Shown here: piece after piece, positions 45,822-56,255 of the stretch
Position numbering within the stretch: the stretch's first letter is position 1
Layout of the letters: each line of letters begins with the position of its first letter
DNA from: CAWDJT01 sp963828705
GTDB taxonomy: Bacteria; Desulfobacterota; Syntrophobacteria; Syntrophobacterales; Syntrophobacteraceae
Direction of reading: 5' to 3'
Length of the DNA: 64,000 nucleotides
Assembly: GCA_963828705.1 (NCBI GenBank)
Contig: CAWHGA010000049.1
Location: 1-64,000 of the forward strand
Translations under genes and position numbers: made by a program
Notes under the pieces: model-generated
What the model was told of the DNA's origin: nothing
Database searches by the model: none
What the model saw: the letters and a program-made list of their open reading frames with translations, nothing else

Positions 45822-46598
45822 TCATCGGGTGATGCCCCGCTTACTGGGGTGTTCGATGAAGTCGAGAAAGGTTGCCACCTCAGGTAACAATTCCACTTCT
45901 TCACGAATCTTCTGAACGGCTTCCTTGGTGGTGAGATTCGACCGGAAGATGATCCGATAGCAATTCTTCAGTGCCTGCATAACCGCCGGTGAGAAATCGC
46001 TGCGTTTTAGTCCCACCAAGTTCAGCCCATGCAATGCCGCACGTTCATTGGCGGCCAGCGTGTAGGGAGGAATGTCCTGGACCACCGGACTCGTCCCGCC
46101 AATATAGGCATAGGTCCCAATCCGCACGTGCTGATGGACGGCGGCAAGACCACCCAACACCGCATGGTCATCCACTCGGACATGTCCACCCAAAGTGGCG
46201 CCATTGACCAGAATCACATGATCACCCAGGCGGCAATCGTGGGCAATGTGGGCATAGGCCATGATGAAATTGTGACTGCCGACGCGCGTCACTCCACCAC
46301 CCCGCGTTGTGCCACGGTGGATCGTGACGTGCTCGCGAATGATGTTATGGTCCCCAATAATCACCTGGGTCGGTTCGCCTGCGTAGGTGATGTCCTGGGG
46401 CGGAAAACCAATGGTCACAAAAGGGAAAACCTGATTGTGGTGGCCGATATGCGTTCGGCCTTCGATGACGACATGCGGACCGACGACACTGCCGGTCTCG
46501 ATAACCACTTCTGGTCCAATGATCGTGTATGGTTGGATGACGACATCTTCAGCAAGCTCAGCGCGTGCATCAACCAAAGCGGTGGGATGAATTCCCAT
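45822..46598 (-). CDS. lpxA: UDP-GlcNAc acyltransferase
   Basis: A 258-residue left-handed beta-helix enzyme doing the first step of lipid A synthesis. The hexapeptide repeats start IHPTALVDARAELAEDVVIQ; IREHVTIHRGTTRGGGVT and FIMAYAHIAHDCRLGDHVIL hold the catalytic His (MAYAHIAHD). LNLVGLKRSDFSPAVMQALK is the C-terminal helical part. The catalytic and acyl-carrier contacts look complete. fabZ lies 95 bases upstream and the LpxI fusion 266 bases downstream. Confidence 0.94.
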   Translation of the reverse strand: MGIHPTALVDARAELAEDVVIQPYTIIGPEVVIETGSVVGPHVVIEGRTHIGHHNQVFPFVTIGFPPQDITYAGEPTQVIIGDHNIIREHVTIHRGTTRGGGVTRVGSHNFIMAYAHIAHDCRLGDHVILVNGATLGGHVRVDDHAVLGGLAAVHQHVRIGTYAYIGGTSPVVQDIPPYTLAANERAALHGLNLVGLKRSDFSPAVMQALKNCYRIIFRSNLTTKEAVQKIREEVELLPEVATFLDFIEHPSKRGITR

Positions 46599-46693
46599 GG
46601 AACGTCAATTTCTCCTGTCTAATCAGATATATACAGTTCTGGCCTGGAAACTGTCGAGGACATATAGCGCTGTGCGACAACCAAAGTTAGCCG

Positions 46694-47155
46694 CTAAACT
46701 TCAACCTCAGGCTCACCCTTGAAGGTATTCAGCGCTGCCATCAATTCCGCCTCGGCCACCAAGTGGTCGTCAACAAACGCTTCCGTATGCACCTTGAAAA
46801 TCCTGCCCTTCTGCTTGAGCAGGTGGGCCTTGATAATGAGTTGATCACCGGGGCGGACTGGCTTGCGAAACTTGACTCGATCCATGCCCATAAAAACGAC
46901 AGAGTCCACCTTGCAATCAGGAATCAGCGAGAAACCTAAAATTCCGGCCGCCTGCGCCATGGCTTCCACAATCATCACCCCCGGCATAATCGGTTCCTTA
47001 GGGAAATGTCCCAGGAAGAAGGGTTCATTGATAGTGACATTCTTGAGGCCAACAATAGTGTCGGCCGACATGTCCAGGATGCGATCCAGCATCAGGAATG
47101 GATAGCGGTGAGGAAGCAGTTCGAGAATTTCACGGATGTCTTTAGTCATCATCAT
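46694..47155 (-). CDS. fabZ: 3-hydroxyacyl-ACP dehydratase FabZ
   Basis: A 153-residue hotdog dehydratase: ILELLPHRYPFLMLDRI, then GHFPKEPIMPGVMIVEAMAQ with the catalytic His and Glu. Here it competes with LpxA and LpxD for 3-hydroxyacyl-ACP, which explains its usual place between them. Three Met codons start the frame (47155, 47152, 47149); all lie in the overlap with the end of lpxD. It is the housekeeping FabZ, unlike DH1 and DH2 of the lipid cluster. Confidence 0.94.
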   Translation of the reverse strand: MMMTKDIREILELLPHRYPFLMLDRILDMSADTIVGLKNVTINEPFFLGHFPKEPIMPGVMIVEAMAQAAGILGFSLIPDCKVDSVVFMGMDRVKFRKPVRPGDQLIIKAHLLKQKGRIFKVHTEAFVDDHLVAEAELMAALNTFKGEPEVEV

Positions 47156-48218
47156 TTCCTTGAAGTGCCTGTTCCAGTTCCTTCACCTTCTCCGCGAGTC
47201 CCTTCAGTTGGTTGCGAAACTGCGGCAAGCGACGCAAGTTCCCATAGGTTCGCATCCATTCTTTGATGGGTACGGCTGGAGTACCGGCCAGGTCCTCACC
47301 GGGTTCCACCGAGTGGGCCACGGCGGATTTCGCCGCCACACGCACCCGGTCACCTAAAGTGATGTGTCCATTGACACCGGTTTGCCCGGCAAGCACCACG
47401 TGGTTCCCCAACTGCGCGCTACCGGCAATACCTACCTGAGCCACCAAGATACAATGCTCGCCGACAATGACGTTGTGGGCAATTTGAACTTGGTTGTCGA
47501 TCTTGGTCCCCTTCCGGATCCAGGTCTTCCCCAGAGCTGCCCGGTCAATGGTGCAGTTGGCTCCGATTTCCACATCATCATCGACCTGCACGATCCCCAT
47601 CTGGGGAATCTTGACGTGGCGCCCCTGCTCGTCCTGAGCATAGCCGAACCCATCGCTGCCAATAACTGAACCACTGTGCACCACGACCCGCTGACCAAGC
47701 TGGCAACCGTCTAAAATAACGGCACGAGGGTAGATAATACAGTCGGCCCCGATAGTCACGCCATCACCAATGTAGGTTCCACCAAAGATAAGAGTCCGGG
47801 GACCGACCTGACAATGAGCACCCAAACAGGCCAGAGGCCCTACTGCCACCTCTTCGCCGAACTGGGTTCCGGTTCCGATCTGAGCCGAAGAGTGGACCCC
47901 AGCCGGAAGCTGGGGGGGCTCCGCAAAAAGCTGGGCAACCCGAGCAAAAGCCAGATAGGGACTGTTGCAAATCAGTAGTGAACACTCGCGCCCTTTATAC
48001 GAAACGTCAACGATCAGGGCGCCGGCATGGCTGGCAGCCGCCAACTGGAGATAGCGTGGTTGGCCGACAAAACTCACATGCTCGGGCGTGGCGTCTTCCA
48101 ACGAAGCGACCCCCACCACCCGAAGGCCGGCATCACCCTTAAGGTCAGCACCGACGAGTTTTGCCAGCTCACCCAGGGTAAACGTTCGTTTGGCGTGGCT
48201 CTCAGCCGTTGTCGTCAT
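47142..48218 (-). CDS. lpxD: UDP-3-O-acylglucosamine N-acyltransferase
   Basis: A 358-residue enzyme. The N-terminal uridine-binding domain (FTLGELAKLVGADLKGDAGL, ISFVGQPRY-like VSFVGQPRYLQLA) precedes the beta-helix (ITIGADCIIYPRAVI-like VTIGADCIIYPRAVI) with the catalytic His in TKIDNQVQIAHNVIVGEHCI. The C-terminal helix ends in LKGLAEKVKELEQALQG. It overlaps fabZ by 14 bases. A gap of 286 bases with one strong hairpin separates it from skp. Confidence 0.94.
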   Translation of the reverse strand: MTTTAESHAKRTFTLGELAKLVGADLKGDAGLRVVGVASLEDATPEHVSFVGQPRYLQLAAASHAGALIVDVSYKGRECSLLICNSPYLAFARVAQLFAEPPQLPAGVHSSAQIGTGTQFGEEVAVGPLACLGAHCQVGPRTLIFGGTYIGDGVTIGADCIIYPRAVILDGCQLGQRVVVHSGSVIGSDGFGYAQDEQGRHVKIPQMGIVQVDDDVEIGANCTIDRAALGKTWIRKGTKIDNQVQIAHNVIVGEHCILVAQVGIAGSAQLGNHVVLAGQTGVNGHITLGDRVRVAAKSAVAHSVEPGEDLAGTPAVPIKEWMRTYGNLRRLPQFRNQLKGLAEKVKELEQALQGNDDD

Positions 48219-48418
48219 GCGCGTCTATCCCTTATATCCTCAAAGGCAAACACCATGGGCAGCAAATCATCGACACAAGACGTTGATAAGGGCATCTCAG
48301 AGGCCGGCCGAGTCATAGCAGCAAGAATCATTCAAACCCGTTTGGGTTGCATCCGCCACCACCCCCCTTGGCCGTCCGTGAGGTAACCGAGGAGCTTCTC
48401 CGTCAAGAGGCAAGAACC

Positions 48419-48446
48419 ACAAATCCCCCTTCGCGGAGGGGGATTT
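48419..48446. repeat. perfect hairpin between skp and lpxD
   Basis: CAAATCCCCC and GGGGGATTTG flank an eight-base loop. There is no T-run on the minus strand, so it is more like a REP-type palindrome than a terminator, though it could attenuate transcription from skp into lpxD. The remaining bases of the gap (48219-48504) show nothing else. Confidence 0.55.
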
Positions 48447-48504
48447 GCCAGAACAAACTCGTATGCTACACGCCAATCGTCAGTTGGGCAAGCGCCCAGG
48501 GTGA

Positions 48505-49038
48505 CTATCTCCCGGTTGGAAGTGTCGCCGGAGTCACCTTGTCCAGTTCAGAAATCACTTTAGTCGTCAGATCATCCTTGTCAGCCACATGAAGCAATAC
48601 GGCCTTATCCATAATCAAGTCGTAACCGTCCTTGAGTGCCACTTGTTTGGCAACCTCCATAAGTTTCTGCTTGAACGGTGGAATAAGCTGCTCCTGCATC
48701 TGCCCCACACGCTTCTGGTTTTCCTCGATCAACCGCTGAGCGTCCTGCTGCATGGTGGCCAGCTCCTGCTGCTGCTTGGTCCGAGCCTTCTCGTCCAGGA
48801 CCGCTTTCTTCTTTTCAAATTCGGCGAGTTTTTCCTTGAACGCGTTCGCCTTGGGCTCGAGTTGAACCTTCGCCTTGTCCGTCTCCCTCTTCATTTCCTG
48901 ACGGATCATATCACCCCAGCGGGATCGAGTCTGCACGGCACCCAAATCAACACAACCAATTTTCCCGGTGGGCGCGCCGTAAGAAACGCCCACGGTTGCC
49001 AGAACTAACAACGATAGTACCACCAAAATCTTCTTCAT
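48505..49038 (-). CDS. skp: periplasmic chaperone Skp/OmpH
   Basis: From ATG 49038 the product is 177 residues: signal peptide MKKILVVLSLLVLATVGVSYG then a helical body with long charged repeats (KLAEFEKKKAVLDEKARTKQ) forming the tentacles of the trimer. The C-terminal DGYDLIMDKAVLLHVADKDD strand segment is the family body. It holds unfolded outer-membrane proteins for BamA, whose gene ends 12 bases upstream. The 49050 ATG adds only MEER and is less likely. Confidence 0.88.
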   Translation of the reverse strand: MKKILVVLSLLVLATVGVSYGAPTGKIGCVDLGAVQTRSRWGDMIRQEMKRETDKAKVQLEPKANAFKEKLAEFEKKKAVLDEKARTKQQQELATMQQDAQRLIEENQKRVGQMQEQLIPPFKQKLMEVAKQVALKDGYDLIMDKAVLLHVADKDDLTTKVISELDKVTPATLPTGR

Positions 49039-49050
49039 CCGTTCCTCCAT

Positions 49051-51738
49051 CTAGAAATAGTAGCCCATAGAGAACTGAAACTTGTATTGATCTTCACCCT
49101 CCTGCTTGTCCAGGTTGTAAGCCCAATAAACCCTCAATGGCCCGAAGGGCGAGCCCCAGACCACGCCGACACCGGCGCCAGGCCGAAAATCGCCGATATC
49201 CACTGTATTCCAATTCAAGAACGCATTCCCATAGTCAAAGAACACCACGCCGCGCATGTTGAGCTTTTCAACAAGCGGGAAGAGCAATTCTCCCGTCAGC
49301 AACCCGTAAACTGTCCCACCGATTTCATCCCCAAGTGGATTGCCAGGGCGCTTAGTTGTGGGATCGTGCGGGCCCAGTTCCCCCCAGTCAAACGCCCGGT
49401 GCGAATTGATCCCACCCAGATAGAAACGGTCATAGATCGGGATTGGATTCGTTATGGGGTTCCATCCGTCCATATATCCGAATTTGCCGCGCATATAACC
49501 AACGAGCTTGCCATAGATGGGGAAAAACCAGCCGGAAGTCGCCTGGAAACTGGCAAAGTCACTATCACTCCCAAGCACCGAGCTCGCCACTTCCACCGAG
49601 GCACTGTTGAGTGAACCACGAGTCGGCATGAAAGGATGATCCGTGGTGTCGCGTTCGGCCGAAAGCGTGAAGCTGCTCTTGACCTGCCGCCCTGCCTGGC
49701 TCGTGATAAATATAGAGGAATCAAAAGCAATGTTGGTCACCCTGGCGTTTTCATAGTTGTAGATAAGCAACAAACGACTCCAGGTACCGAAAGGATGCCC
49801 CGCCTTGACCACAAACCCCTGCGCATCCTTGGTAAAATCCTCGTAATCCCGCATCCAGTTATAGGCGTCAAAACCAAACGCATAGTCCGTATCCAGGAAC
49901 CAAGGATCCATATAGTTCAACGAATAGCGCTGCGTCTTATCGCTGAACTGAGCTTTAAACCCCAAGGACTGCCCCTTGCCGAACAGGTTGCGCTGGTAGA
50001 CCTCGCCGCCGGCGAACAAACCATCATCCGATGAGAAACCACCACCGATACTGATTGCGCCGGTGTTCTTCTCCTTGACCTTGACATTAAGGTTCATGGT
50101 ATCTGGTTTGCTGCCTTCAGATGGTGTGATGTCAAAGGTTTCAAAGAAATCGGTCTTCTTGACGCCGGTATTGCTCCGCTCAAGTTTGGTGCCGCTAAAC
50201 ATATCACCTTCGGCCAACCTCAGCTGACGGCGAATGACCTGATCGCGAGTTTTGGTGTTACCCGCAATGGTAATGCGATCGATGTGGATCTGACGGCCTT
50301 TTTTCACCTGGAGTAGCACGGTCGCGGTTTTTGTGGCGGCATCGCGCGTCACCTGCGGTGTCACATCCGTGTAGGCGTAGCCTTCATTCATGTAGACTTT
50401 CTGAATCCGCTCGACGTCCTTGCGCAGTTTCTCGCGACTAAAGTATTTATTGGGCTTAAGCTCCAGGTGCTTAACCAGTTTGATTTTGGGATCGTCGAGG
50501 CTATCGCCGGTCACTTCCAGCGTCCCAACCTTGTATCGACTACCCGAATCAATCGCGATCTCAATGGTGAACGCATCCTTTTCCCGGATGATCTTTGGAG
50601 TCCCCACCTTGGCATCCATATAGCCTTCATCGTGGTAGAAAGCGGTGAGGCGGTCAACGTCGGTATTCAGCTTCTCCTCCTGGAGTACTCCACGATCGGA
50701 GAACATGGACACCAGGAACATTTTCTCCTTGGTCTGCATGACACCGTGCAATCTGAAGTTGGAATAATGCTTGGTGCCCGTGAATTTAATCGTATCGATG
50801 AAAACCTTCTTAGACTCGTTAATGTTGAAGACCACCAGGGCTTGACGCGGATCCTTTGGAAACTGGACATCGCTGGTCACCTCGGCGTTATGGTAGGCCT
50901 TCTCCTGGTAGAGTTTGTTGATCCGTTGGACGTCGTCATTGACCACATTCATCTGCAGAACCGTGTAGGGCTTGGTCTGAATGGCGGCCATGATGTCCTT
51001 TTCCTTGAGTTTCTTGTTGCCCTTGATGCGCACCTCGTTAACCGACGGCTTTTCCTTGACCACAAAAGTAAGGATCTTGCCTCCTGACCCGTCGCTTTGT
51101 TCGGCCTGGACTTCCTCAAAATAGCCCAGAGCATAGATGGCCTTCACGTCGTCGCGCAATTGGGCAGGGCGCAACACCTCGCCCTTGGCACTCTTGGCAG
51201 CCGCCTTAATGGCCTCGGCCTCGATCCTATCGTTGCCGCGGACTTTCACTTCAGCAATGATGGCCTTGGCCAGCAGATGGACCGCGGCCTGCTGGCGGAT
51301 CTTATTGAGCGGCACCGCCAGGTTCTCCAGCCCCTCATCATCGGCCACCAGAATTTCGGTTTTCTTCGCCCCCTGCACGTCCACCAACTTGGCGTCAATG
51401 CTGATGTGATTGCCCACTTTGCTAAAGACACCAAAAATGACGCGATTGGCGTGGACCTTCTGTCCCAGAGAACGGGCTTGACCTTCATTTTCAACCGTAG
51501 CGACGCCCATAGCAGCGATGGCTTTTCGGGTTTCCTCAGCATCAGTCAGAACGATACCCTCATCCTTCAGCTGTTGAGCCAGAGTGCCACGCAGTGTCTC
51601 CTGGATCTTGGGCAAGTTCTCCTGGCTGTGGACCTTGAACGGTGCCAATGCCACCTTCAGTTCCCCGGTTTGCGCCCAAGCTGCGGGAACTGACGCCACC
51701 AAAAAGAGAAGCCCTGTTAAGATCAAAGCCTTTCGCAT
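49051..51738 (-). CDS. bamA: outer-membrane assembly factor BamA with extra N-domain
   Basis: About 895 residues from ATG 51738 (signal ALILTGLLFLVASVPAAWA). Residues 24-170 are an added periplasmic domain (LKVALAPFKVHSQENLPKIQ, RSLGQKVHANRVIFGVFSKV) resembling TolB-N/FlgO-like folds, then about five POTRA domains (VRGNDRIEAEAIKAAAKS, VNEVRIKGNKKLKEKDIM, KFTGTKHYSNFRLHGVM) and the Omp85 barrel ending in FSMGYYF. Loop 6 reads GINSHRAFDWGELGP, where the family usually has VRGF. It inserts beta-barrels in the outer membrane. The frame upstream of 51738 is not a plausible leader. skp lies 12 bases downstream. Confidence 0.92.
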   Translation of the reverse strand: MRKALILTGLLFLVASVPAAWAQTGELKVALAPFKVHSQENLPKIQETLRGTLAQQLKDEGIVLTDAEETRKAIAAMGVATVENEGQARSLGQKVHANRVIFGVFSKVGNHISIDAKLVDVQGAKKTEILVADDEGLENLAVPLNKIRQQAAVHLLAKAIIAEVKVRGNDRIEAEAIKAAAKSAKGEVLRPAQLRDDVKAIYALGYFEEVQAEQSDGSGGKILTFVVKEKPSVNEVRIKGNKKLKEKDIMAAIQTKPYTVLQMNVVNDDVQRINKLYQEKAYHNAEVTSDVQFPKDPRQALVVFNINESKKVFIDTIKFTGTKHYSNFRLHGVMQTKEKMFLVSMFSDRGVLQEEKLNTDVDRLTAFYHDEGYMDAKVGTPKIIREKDAFTIEIAIDSGSRYKVGTLEVTGDSLDDPKIKLVKHLELKPNKYFSREKLRKDVERIQKVYMNEGYAYTDVTPQVTRDAATKTATVLLQVKKGRQIHIDRITIAGNTKTRDQVIRRQLRLAEGDMFSGTKLERSNTGVKKTDFFETFDITPSEGSKPDTMNLNVKVKEKNTGAISIGGGFSSDDGLFAGGEVYQRNLFGKGQSLGFKAQFSDKTQRYSLNYMDPWFLDTDYAFGFDAYNWMRDYEDFTKDAQGFVVKAGHPFGTWSRLLLIYNYENARVTNIAFDSSIFITSQAGRQVKSSFTLSAERDTTDHPFMPTRGSLNSASVEVASSVLGSDSDFASFQATSGWFFPIYGKLVGYMRGKFGYMDGWNPITNPIPIYDRFYLGGINSHRAFDWGELGPHDPTTKRPGNPLGDEIGGTVYGLLTGELLFPLVEKLNMRGVVFFDYGNAFLNWNTVDIGDFRPGAGVGVVWGSPFGPLRVYWAYNLDKQEGEDQYKFQFSMGYYF

Positions 51739-52215
51739 AGCCACATTCCTTTGTTGAGGATTCAGAGGCTGTTTTAACCCCGTCACTGGCGAGGTCGCTC
51801 CAGCTCGTTTCTGCCTCCTCCCCCTGACCTGCTCAAGAACAGCGGGAGACGAAAACACCCCCTCTTGTCAGGAAGGGGGGAAAGAAACACTACCCCCGAT
51901 GGCTAACCTTGGGGGTCTTCTACAAGCTCAAAACACCCGGTGGTGCCTTACATCACATGATACACTTCGGTCCGAATGCCCCTTTGCACACGCCTGACTA
52001 TCTGGGTAATTTACCCCTTTCCGTTTCACTCTGCAAGTCGTTATCCGCCCATCAAACGCAACTGCCCATGGTTGCATCTGTTGTTCCGCACCGCACGCAC
52101 CTCAAGCAGGATTCACCGCAAAACCAACTGACTGCCCCGCCGGCATGTCCTGATGGTGAGCCTCCAAAGGCTTGGAGTGAAGCCCCCTAGAACCTGAAGT
52201 GAGACGGACAGCTGA
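51739..52215. other. intergenic with two GC hairpins, bamA promoter region
   Basis: ACCCCC...GGGGGT (51892-51916) and a neighbouring CCCCCT...AGGGGG hairpin (about 51858-51880) could end the lysS-lolC-lolD transcript. The bamA promoter should lie left of these. No coding frame here has support; the plus-strand frame 51909-52190 is a chance frame. Confidence 0.45.
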
Positions 52216-52911
52216 TCATTCCTGGCGCAACTGACCGTCCACCAGGCGCAAGGTGCGCTGCATCATGGCGGCTAATTCGATATTGTGGGTGACCACCACC
52301 ATGGTCAGCTGCAATTCCTCATTGAGGGCCACCAGCAGATCGTGGAGGTTGCGGCTGGTACGACTATCCAGGTTACCGCTGGGTTCGTCGGCCAGGAACA
52401 CGCTGGGGCGCAAAAACAAAGCGCGCGCCACGGCAACCCGCTGCTGCTCACCGCCCGAGAGTTCACCGGGTCTGTGCCGCAACCGATCAGCCAGGCCAAG
52501 CCGTTCGAGTAATGGCGTAGCCATGGATACGGCTTCCTTCCTGACCATACCAGCGATCAGCCCAGGCATGATGGCGTTTTCCAAAGCGTTGAATTCCGGC
52601 AGCAGATGGTGAAACTGAAACACGAAACCAATATGCCGGTTGCGAAAGCGAGCCAGTTCCTTATCCGACCAGAGCAACACATCCTTGTCGCCAAAAAGAA
52701 TCTTGCCGTTGGTGGGCCGATCCAGAGTGCCCAGGATGTGGAGCAGAGTGGATTTACCGACGCCGGAAGCCCCCACTACGGCCAGGCGTTCTCCCGGGGC
52801 GACATGCAAATTCAGATCATTGAACAGCTCGACGCGCTGTGTACCGCTGCCGAAAACCTTCTGCAACCCCAACGCCTGGATTTGCAATCTAGCCGGAAGG
52901 TGGTTATTCAT
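52216..52911 (-). CDS. lolD: lipoprotein-releasing ATPase LolD
   Basis: A 231-residue ABC ATPase. Walker A VGASGVGKSTLLH, signature ELSGGEQQRVAVARAL, Walker B SVFLADEPSGNLDSRTS. The Lol motif region after Walker A (FQFHHLLPEFNALENAIMPG) identifies LolD rather than FtsE or MacB. It powers release of outer-membrane lipoproteins from the inner membrane. Its start overlaps the end of lolC by eight bases. Confidence 0.92.
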   Translation of the reverse strand: MNNHLPARLQIQALGLQKVFGSGTQRVELFNDLNLHVAPGERLAVVGASGVGKSTLLHILGTLDRPTNGKILFGDKDVLLWSDKELARFRNRHIGFVFQFHHLLPEFNALENAIMPGLIAGMVRKEAVSMATPLLERLGLADRLRHRPGELSGGEQQRVAVARALFLRPSVFLADEPSGNLDSRTSRNLHDLLVALNEELQLTMVVVTHNIELAAMMQRTLRLVDGQLRQE

Positions 52912-54143
52912 AGCGCAGCGCTTCCGCGGGATCCAGCCTCGCTGCCTGCCAGGATGGATAGATGGTGGCCAGCAAACAGATGCCCACGGCCGCCAAGGCG
53001 ATGACTACTACATCCAGGGTTTCCATCCTCACTGGAAGTGTTGGGATGTTGTAGACGTCGGGCTTCAATTTGATGAACTTGTATTCCTGCAGCAGTCCAC
53101 ACAACCCATAGCCCCCCCCCAACCCAAGGGTAGTGCCAAGCACCCCAATGACCAGCCCCTGTAGAACGAAAATCCAGCGGATGCTTCCGTCGGTGGCTCC
53201 CATAGTCTTTAAGAATGGCAATGTCGCGGGTCTTTTCCATAACCAGCATGATCAATGAACTGATGATGTTGAAAGCCGCCACCAGGACAATCAGGGTCAA
53301 AATGACGAACATGGCCGCCTTTTCCAGTTTGAGCGCAGCGAACAGGTTGCGATTCATCTGCATCCAGTCACGCACCCAGAATGGGTGACCCAGCTTAACC
53401 TGGAGAGACTCGCTCAGCCGGTCCGCCTGGTAGATGTCTTTGACCTTGACTTCGATGCCCGAGACCACATCGCCCAGTCCAAGGAAATGCTGGGCGACGG
53501 ACAGGGCCACGTAAGCCAGGGTGTTGTCGAATTCATACATGCCGGATTCAAAAATTCCCACCACCCGAAACACCTGGGTTTTGGGCGAACGCCCCATGGG
53601 GGTAAGGCGCGCAGTGGGCGAAAGCACACTGACAAATTCCTGCAGTCGCACTCCCAGATTCTTAGCCAATTCACTGCCAAGAACAATACCCGGATGGGCG
53701 GCAGCCGGATCGTCAGCCGCCGGCGCCAGATCGGCAAGCTTGCCATCCTTGAGGTTCCTGGCAACATTGATGACCTGTCCGGCAGTATTCGGGTTAAGCC
53801 CCCGCACCACCGCCCCAGCCAAACCACGCTGCGAAGTCACCATCACCTGGGCATAAATGTATGGCGTCGCCGCCACCACATCGGGTTCTGCTTCGATGTG
53901 CGCAATCAGGTTCGGATAATCGTCGATGGAACCCCGCAGACTGGTCACCACCACATGCGAGGTAATCCCCAGAATACGCTCCCGCAACTCATTTTGGAAA
54001 CCGTTCATGACCGCCAGCACCACAATCAGTGCCGTCACTCCGACTGCCACACCGGCAATGGAAATGAACGTCACCAGGGAAATGAAGGTCTGACGCCGTT
54101 TGGCTAACAAATACCGAAGACTGACAAGAAGCTCGAATTTCAT
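52904..54143 (-). CDS. lolC: LolC/E-type permease, frameshift near 53214
   Basis: A FtsX-fold membrane protein of about 413 residues. The first helix follows MKFELLVSLRYLLAKRRQTF; three more helices are near the C-terminus (VILTLIVLVAAFNIISSLIM, IFVLQGLVIGVLGTTLG, VVVIALAAVGICLLATIYPS), with a large periplasmic domain between. The frame shifts at AAA (53213-53215): dropping one A joins TRDIAILK to TMGATDGSIRWIF, giving the family's EKTRDIAILK-x-MGA motif. The C-terminus PAEALRYE is standard. A single LolC/E gene suggests a homodimeric LolF-type complex. It lies 12 bases after lysS. Confidence 0.9.
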
Positions 54144-54155
54144 GGGGTGCCAGGT

Positions 54156-55643
54156 TTACTTTTCGGGACGCAAGTGGGGAAACAGGATAACATCGCGGAT
54201 GGAAGCCGAATCGGTAAACAACATCACCAGCCGATCGATGCCAATGCCCTCGCCAGCCGCAGGAGGCATACCGTACTCGAGGGCTCTAAGGTAATCCTCG
54301 TCCATCCAATGGGCTTCCTGGTCCCCCTGCTGGCGGGCCTGGACCTGTTGGAGAAAGCGCTCGCGCTGGTCACGCGGATCGTTGAGTTCGGAAAAGGCAT
54401 TGGCCATTTCGCGCCCCGCGATGAACAATTCAAAGCGATCGGTGACGTTCGGATCGTCCTGCGACCGCCGCGACAGGGGCGAGACTTCGACCGGATAATG
54501 GGTGATGAAAGTGGGCTGGATCAGTTTGGGCTCCACGTTGCGGTCAAACAGCTTGGTGAGCAGTTTGCCGTGGCCTTCATATTGATCGGGCTGGATACCG
54601 ATGGATCGAGCATATTCCTCGGCGGCCTCGGGCTGGCTGACAACCTCCGGCGGCACCTGACCAATCTCCACCAGGGCCTCCCCCAGTCGATAGCGACGCC
54701 AAGGCGGAGTCAGCTCAATGTTGTGCCCCTGGTATTCGACCTGCAAACGACCGTCATTGACCACCCGGGCAATCTCAGCGAACAGCTCCTCGGTAAGCAC
54801 CATCAGGTCTTCGTAGGTGGCATAGGCCTGATAGAATTCCAGCATGGTGAATTCGGGGTTGTGCTGGATGGAAATGCCTTCGTTGCGGAAATTGCGATTG
54901 AGTTCGAACACCCGCTCAAACCCGCCCACCAGCAGGCGTTTTAGGTAGAGCTCCGGGAGCTATGCGCAGGTACAGGTCCATGTCCAGCACATTGTGGTGC
55001 GTCTTGAAAGGCTTGGCTGTGGCGCCACCCGGGATGAGCTGCATCATCGGGGTTTCCACTTCCAGAAAAGTCACGGCCGGTGAGGAAATGCCTCGCACGG
55101 TTTGGATGATCCGGGTACGCTTGCGGAACGTCTCGCGGACCGATTCGTTGACGATCAGGTCCACATAGCGCTGCCGGTAGCGGGTTTCCACGTCCTTGAG
55201 GCCATGGTATTTCTCCGGAAGCGGACGCAGGTTCTTGGTGAGCAGCACCACTTCCTTCGCCAGCAGAGTCAGTTCCTGGGTGCGGGTGCGAAACAACGTC
55301 CCGCTCACCCGAATGATATCGCCGATATCAAGCTTCTTGACCAGCGCATAAGCATCCCCACCCACCTGGTTTTGCTGCAGGTAGATCTGGAGCTTCCCCC
55401 CCGCATCCAGGAGGTGCATAAAAATGGATTTGCCGAAGGTGCGGATGGCCAAGATTCGACCTGCGATCACAAACGCCGCCGGGTTCTGTTCCAACTCTTC
55501 GGCGTTCTTATCGCCGTATTCCCGGATAATGTCCCGATCTGGTGGGGAACCGCATAACTATTGGGAAAAAGGGCAATCTCCGCCCGCTCCAGCTCCTGGG
55601 CCTTCTGCAGGCGTTCACGCATGACCAAATTGAGATCTTCCAT
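54156..55643 (-). CDS. lysS: lysyl-tRNA synthetase, two frameshifts
   Basis: A class II synthetase of about 495 residues from ATG 55643 (MEDLNLVMRERLQKAQELE). One G seems missing at 55533-55535, where adding it gives VPHQIGDIIREYGDKNAEEL; one G too many at 54955-54957, where removing it gives RIAPELYLKRLLVGGFERVF. Other features are in place: the OB-fold (VIAGRILAIRTFGKSIFMHL), motif 2 (FRNEGISIQHNPEFTMLEFY) and motif 3 (GEGIGIDRLVMLF). An essential gene with two self-correcting breaks strongly implies sequencing error. It leads the lolC-lolD operon. Confidence 0.92.
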
Positions 55644-55854
55644 GTTTGACAGGTCCTTGACCAAATAGAAATGTAATCCTGCACCGGCGCCAACCGGCCC
55701 CACAGGATCGGGCTGCACGTTAGTGGATTTACCCCACGCAGTCAATAGCCTTCGCCCTGCCCTGGCTGGCCGGTACCGCACGGTCAAACGGCCAGAGACA
55801 AAACACTCCAGCCCCATGTCAGCCCCACAATTCACAATGCAACAACAACGCTCC

Positions 55855-56022
55855 CTAGGGCTTCTTTTCACGGTTCTTGACGATACTGGAGGCACTGAAG
55901 GCGAGGATCAACATGGACAGGATCAGGAGGACCCAATCCCCTTTCTGGACGATAAGCCTAATTCCCTGGATAGCCAGCAACACCCCGCCCGCCAGACATC
56001 CCCAGCGCATGGTCCGATTCAT
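55855..56022 (-). CDS. small two-helix membrane protein
   Basis: ATG 56022 has GGAGGGG eight bases upstream, which favours it over 56040. The 55-residue product MNRTMRWGCLAGGVLLAIQG continues with IRLIVQKGDWVLLILSMLIL, two hydrophobic segments, and a basic KNREKKP tail. It has no family signature that I know. It precedes lysS by about 210 bases on the same strand. Confidence 0.5.
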   Translation of the reverse strand: MNRTMRWGCLAGGVLLAIQGIRLIVQKGDWVLLILSMLILAFSASSIVKNREKKP

Positions 56023-56255
56023 GGCAACACCCCTCCACACCCTTCACCCGTTCGCACCATCGTATTGCATCTGCAGCCCTTCCTGCTTCCATACTTCGTT
56101 ACGCAGGCTCTTGTAAAGACCATATCCGCAGTGGCGATGTGCCGCTGCCGACAGCCGATGCACGACAGCGCATCACTATTGACAATGTCAGCTGAGAGCG
56201 TCTATTAGGAGGGGCAGCATGCCCGCTGTCGAGTTATTGCTTATCACAGCTTCGT

